64,000 nucleotides of DNA from Straminergon stramineum (taxonomy: Eukaryota > Streptophyta > Bryopsida > Hypnales > Calliergonaceae). The stretch is from positions 10,173,001 to 10,237,000 of the forward strand of contig OY987265.1 of assembly GCA_963920665.1 (NCBI GenBank), read 5' to 3'. This document shows, piece by piece, positions 60,164-64,000 of the stretch; within the stretch, counting starts at the first letter, position 1; every line of letters begins with the position of its first letter. A model generated the notes under the pieces. It was not told the origin of the DNA. It was given only the letters and a program-made list of their open reading frames with translations, and made no database searches. The translations under genes were made by a program, and so were the position numbers.

Positions 60164-62640
60164 TTGAGCTTTTAAATCAATTAGAGATAAAACCTTAATA
60201 TCAATACCTTAAAGAAGAAAGTTTGACTTCTTGGTTCATTATCAATCAAGAGTGTAGAGGCTTTGCACCCTTTATTTACTTATGTATGCAAAGTAAAAGT
60301 TGAATAAAAATAAAAATACAATGTTAACATTTGTTTTAGATTGTTTTGTATGTGACGTTGAGACATCCTTGGTTGTGTGCTCACTAGTCATTTTCTTTAT
60401 ACCATTGGAGAGCTTGACTCAACAAAGGTTGGACTAAGGTAATATCATTACTTTTGGATATATGATGGATTTGTGAGTAATTCTTATAACCATAAATTGA
60501 ATTAAATTATGAAAAATAGAGTATAGGAGTTTTTAATGTCATTCCTAGCATTGCCAAAGCTCTCTCTAAGTAAAAATGCACCAAAGTTGTTTTACACTTT
60601 TGGTTCTTAAGTGTGAAAGCTATGGGTTTTCAATTGAATTTTGTTTCTAAAAATTTAATTTAATTTCAGATAAATTATTATAAAAATTAAAAATCAAAAG
60701 AATACATAGGTTAATTATGGAAAACACTTGAACAAGTGCACAATGCCACACATGTTGTTTGTAAGTTGAACTTTAAGAAATTGCATTGTTTTGAAATTGA
60801 AAAAAAGAGAAAAAAAATCTTTGTAGTTAAGAAGAAGAAAAGTTTTAAATTCAATTCATAAATCAGTTTAATATTCTCTAAATAAAAAAATTAATCTTTA
60901 ACATGGTTTCAAAATATAAAAATTAAATATTCTAAACAATGTTCAATACAATGTATACATTTCAATTAAATGGTAAATGTTCTTCTCCTTATTTTATTAT
61001 GATAATTTTAAGTTGAAATAAAATATTAAATCATTTAGTATTATTGAAAGTAGAAAAAGAATCGTAAATTGATTATCAATTCTACATAGAGAATAAAATT
61101 ATCTAAAATAAAGTGAAAATACATGAAATCATATAGTGAAGTGAAGGAAATATAAAATGATTACAATAAAAGATCTCATTTTATTTGTACAATAGAAAAT
61201 ACATGTTTAAATAGGAACATATATAAATGAAAACCAATGCTTCGTAAAAAAACATCAACATGACACTAAATTTTCTAAATCATCATAGTTTTATGTATAT
61301 GAAATATACATAAATTCTAAGATGTAGTACATATAATATGTACTATATTTTTTGTTTTCCTCTTTTGTCTTTATCTTTCTTTTTTGTTTCAATTGAAATT
61401 AATCTCAAATAAGGAAATTAGAATTTCTAAGATAATTTTTTACTTGGCAAGAATATTTCCATTGTATTGCAAACTTTTTCCAATCAACTATAGTAGGATT
61501 GTTTGGTTTGATATGTTTCTTTTTATTTTGATGATGCAATAAATATAAAAACAATCAAGTCTCTTTTCATAATGTAGAGTGCCTTTTGCTATAGATGGTA
61601 CAATTACTAAGTCAATGTCTCTAGGACTTGGAAGTTGACTACAAAGTGGAAGTTTATATACAAATTTTGATCTTGGCACTTGTAAAGAATCTAAATCAAC
61701 CAAAAAAAATGATATTGGTAAATCTACTATGATTTCAAGTTCAACTTGTGTTTGGACCTCTATAATGATATCTTGATAAATATCATCTACAACATTAGAA
61801 TTAGAAGATGGTAGGATTGAAAGTTGAATTTGCAAATACTTAGTATATTGTCTTCTATGTTGTTCATGTGAATATTTATAAAATCTCAAAAATACCTTGG
61901 GATGCTAAAACATTCCAATGTACCAATTTTTTTTGAATTGTAATCATACAAATTAAAACTAAACATGTTTTGAAGATCACGTAGGTGAAGAAAACACAAC
62001 AATATCACTTATGGATTGAAATATTATAATGTTTGATTATTAGGGTGTCAAAATTGTAAAAGTGGTTTGAAGTCTTTCAATCCACTTTTCACATGTCAAA
62101 TCTAAAAAGTTAGTCACCAAAAATCCATCAAAATTTATTATTTTTTAATCAACTAATGCAACAATACATCTAAAAGCTAAAGGCATGCCACTTTTATTAA
62201 CTTTTTACCTTGCTTCACCCACATGTCTAATTGAATTTAGGATGAACTCAAAGTCAAATTATAGGGGAATGGTAGTTAAGACTAAAACCATAATTGCAAA
62301 TGATAATTATCATTAATGCGAGGATTATTATAAAAGTAAATTATTACAAATTAGTTCATAAGTGTTCAAGATAGAAATAATCCATTTTAGGAATAATTAG
62401 TTGACTTATGTATCTTCTCAAACATAATTTTATTGATCATTTTAAATATGTCTTATGAACCAATGTTTTTTTACCAAGACATTCAACTTCTTTTCCTTAA
62501 AATATGATGAACTCTAAAGCACTTCAACATCCATTTTTTAAACAATGAATAGATTTAGATTCTTGTTTTGATCTCATTCTTGCTTGGATGAAAGTCATCC
62601 TAATTTTAGGTTCAAATTATTGTCCTATCCATCATTTGGA

Positions 62641-63659
62641 TTTGGTGTAACTAGAATACATATTTTTCTAAAATTACAAATGTGGAAGTGTGTCAAGTGG
62701 TCAACTTGCATTGACTCTAGTTCAAAACTATATTTGCAAAAATAAGGTCATAGATGTAAAGAATATAAAATATTTCAAAAAATCACCATGTTAAGAGAAC
62801 CTCACTTCAAATCTATTCCACTAGGTTTTTACTCAAAAAATGATAATGTTTTGCTTGTAATTGAAATTAGAAGGAAATCTGAGATTTTCCTTTTAAAATT
62901 TATAGAAAAAGATTGGTGGTAGCATTGATGGATCTAACCATATGGAAGGAATTTGGAATTCAAAATCTACAACTTTTACTTGTATAGCAATTCCAAAATA
63001 TTCTTCCAAATTGTACTATACAATGGTTTTTCCGAAATTGTCAATTTTGGAAAAGATTCCATATGTTTAGCCTTGGAGCACTCTGATGTCCATTTTTTGG
63101 ACGACGAACAAATAGGAACTGAAGTTTCATCTTCCTATCTATTTGGATAAAAGATCTTCTAATTTGTGGAGATAATATATCAAGTTATTGGTCTATCTAA
63201 GGGTTGGATTTGGTGTTATTAGAGTACATATTTTCCTAAAATTATCAATGTGCAAGTATGTCAAGTGGTTGACCAAGTCTAAATTGCATTGACTTCAATT
63301 CAAAACTAGATTTGACAAAATGAGATCATAGATATTAAGAACACAAAAATTTCAAGAAATCACCATGTCAAGAGAATCTCATTTCAAATCCCTTCCAACA
63401 AATTTCACTCCAAAAATGATAATATTTTGCATGTTATCGAATTTTGAAGGAATTTTGAAATTTTCTTTCAAAATTTATAAAAAAATATTGTTGATAGCAT
63501 TGGTGAATCTAATTGTATGGATGGAATCTACAACTCTCAGTCTATAACTTTTATTTGTATATCAATTCCAAATTATGTCTCCCAATAGCACTTTATAATG
63601 ATTTTTCTCAAATCATCAATTTTGGAGATGAATCAGGACGTTCTAGGGTTAGGGGTTAA
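62641..63659 (+). repeat. Tandem duplication, period ~568 bp
   Basis: Unit 1 starts at 62641 and unit 2 at 63209 with 'tttggtgt'. Shared blocks include 'gtgtcaagtggt'/'tatgtcaagtggt', 'aaatcaccatgt', 'aaaaatgataat', 'aaaatttataaaaaa' type runs and 'tcaattttgga'. About 75-80% of positions seem to agree by eye. Unit 2 ends with 'gggttaggggttaa', the terminus shared with other repeats in the window. Confidence 0.8.
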
Positions 63660-63906
63660 TTTCACTCTTGTACATATGGAAGTGGCCATAATTAGTTAAC
63701 AAATAATAAGAGTGGAGAGTGGTAACAACTTTTAATTTTCTGAGGAAATCTGTGAAGAGTGAGTAACCCTGCCTAGTTCTGGTGACATTCAATACAAATA
63801 AGTTATTCTCAGCTTCTGAGCTCCCTAGAGAGCTCACACATAGTATCACAGCACAGAATAAAAAAGCCTGCAAATTTTCAACTTGCCTCTTAAGATTAAT
63901 TAACTA
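63660..63906 (-). other. Possible signal-peptide exon or gene fragment
   Basis: The minus-strand frame reads LKRQVENLQAFLFCAVILCV, then SSLGSSEAENNLFVLNVTRT and RQGYSLFTDFLRK: a basic start, a hydrophobic core and an SSEA cleavage-like site, as in a secreted protein. There is no ATG; the frame opens at a TAG near 63905. An AG acceptor (aatttgcag) just inside could make this an internal exon. The frame runs into repeat sequence near 63659, suggesting truncation or an exon end. The protein is not recognised. Confidence 0.25.
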
Positions 63907-64000
63907 ACTGGGATGAGTTTCTTACTTCATATCCAGACTCGAGACCGGAAGGGAGAGAAGACAGTAGACAACTTTAAAGTTTTTGGCCTACTTTGGCCTA
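63907..64000. other. Window edge
   Basis: Short GC-moderate end of the window, with nothing identifiable. Confidence 0.4.

Larger units (their letters stand above)
56803..62640. other. Long spacer, no supported gene
   Basis: 56.8-57.9 kb is GC-moderate; below that it is AT-rich. It holds a 16-bp-arm hairpin at 58618-58657, a shared terminus copy at 59764-59779 and a pure polypurine run at 60078-60163. A 133-codon frame at 61889-61488 (-) has no recognisable domain. Confidence 0.4.

Noticed and set aside
61488..61889. 133-codon minus-strand frame
   Set aside because: It reads plausibly but is Ile/Leu/Tyr-rich, as expected in very AT-rich DNA; no motif or neighbour supports it. Worth a protein search but not listed as a gene.

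Overview
The window looks like a stretch of a large, AT-rich, repeat-dense plant nuclear genome. The evidence is one intact plant-type calcium-dependent protein kinase (CDPK) gene in 64 kb, plant-style PIF/Harbinger, CACTA, Stowaway and LTR insertions, and long gene-free spacers. A gymnosperm or other large-genome vascular plant is plausible, but nothing here fixes the species. There are no bacterial operons, CRISPR arrays or rRNA genes, and I recognise no intact tRNA gene.

Layout. 1-9.4 kb: spacer with two inverted arrays of the same ~91-bp minisatellite (370-560 and 5667-6386), a GC-richer unidentified stretch (2.2-3.95 kb) and an antisense copy of a ~0.9-kb dispersed repeat (7.4-8.25 kb). 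9.48-21.65 kb: what appears to be one old 12.2-kb PIF/Harbinger transposon. It has matching ~27-bp inverted ends (22/27), the same TAA target duplication on both sides, a decayed Myb/NAM-like ORF1 on the + strand and a decayed DDE transposase on the - strand. Between them lie an array of about eight imperfect hairpins built from an 11-nt unit, and a broken reading frame with a cysteine cluster and a 2-oxoglutarate/Fe(II) dioxygenase-like core. A 1,804-bp solo-LTR-like insertion (TG...CA, TSD GCTGT) splits ORF1; removing it restores the frame exactly. 23.1 and 43.6 kb: two foldback elements of one family, the second inside a CACTA-like unit. 30.3-34.8 kb: relic of a Tnp2/Plavaka-like (CACTA-superfamily) transposase, itself hit by a perfect CACTA-type MITE. 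37.7-38.8 kb: an unidentified broken reading frame. 42.0 kb: a second CACTA-type MITE. 46.1 kb: a Stowaway MITE. 47.6-48.5 kb: another copy of the dispersed repeat.

51.0-52.6 kb (minus strand) holds the only clearly functional gene, an intronless CDPK with a complete kinase domain and four EF-hand loops, the last lacking its conserved glutamate. 54-64 kb is mostly spacer with local duplications, an exon-like GC-rich piece at 56.6 kb, an 86-bp pure polypurine run at 60.1 kb and a 568-bp tandem duplication at 62.6-63.6 kb.

The most unusual item is the putative 12-kb Harbinger element with an internal dioxygenase-like gene preceded by a hairpin array. Alternatives (two separate elements, or nested insertions) are given in the findings. 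All family calls rest on reading motifs by eye; no database search was run.
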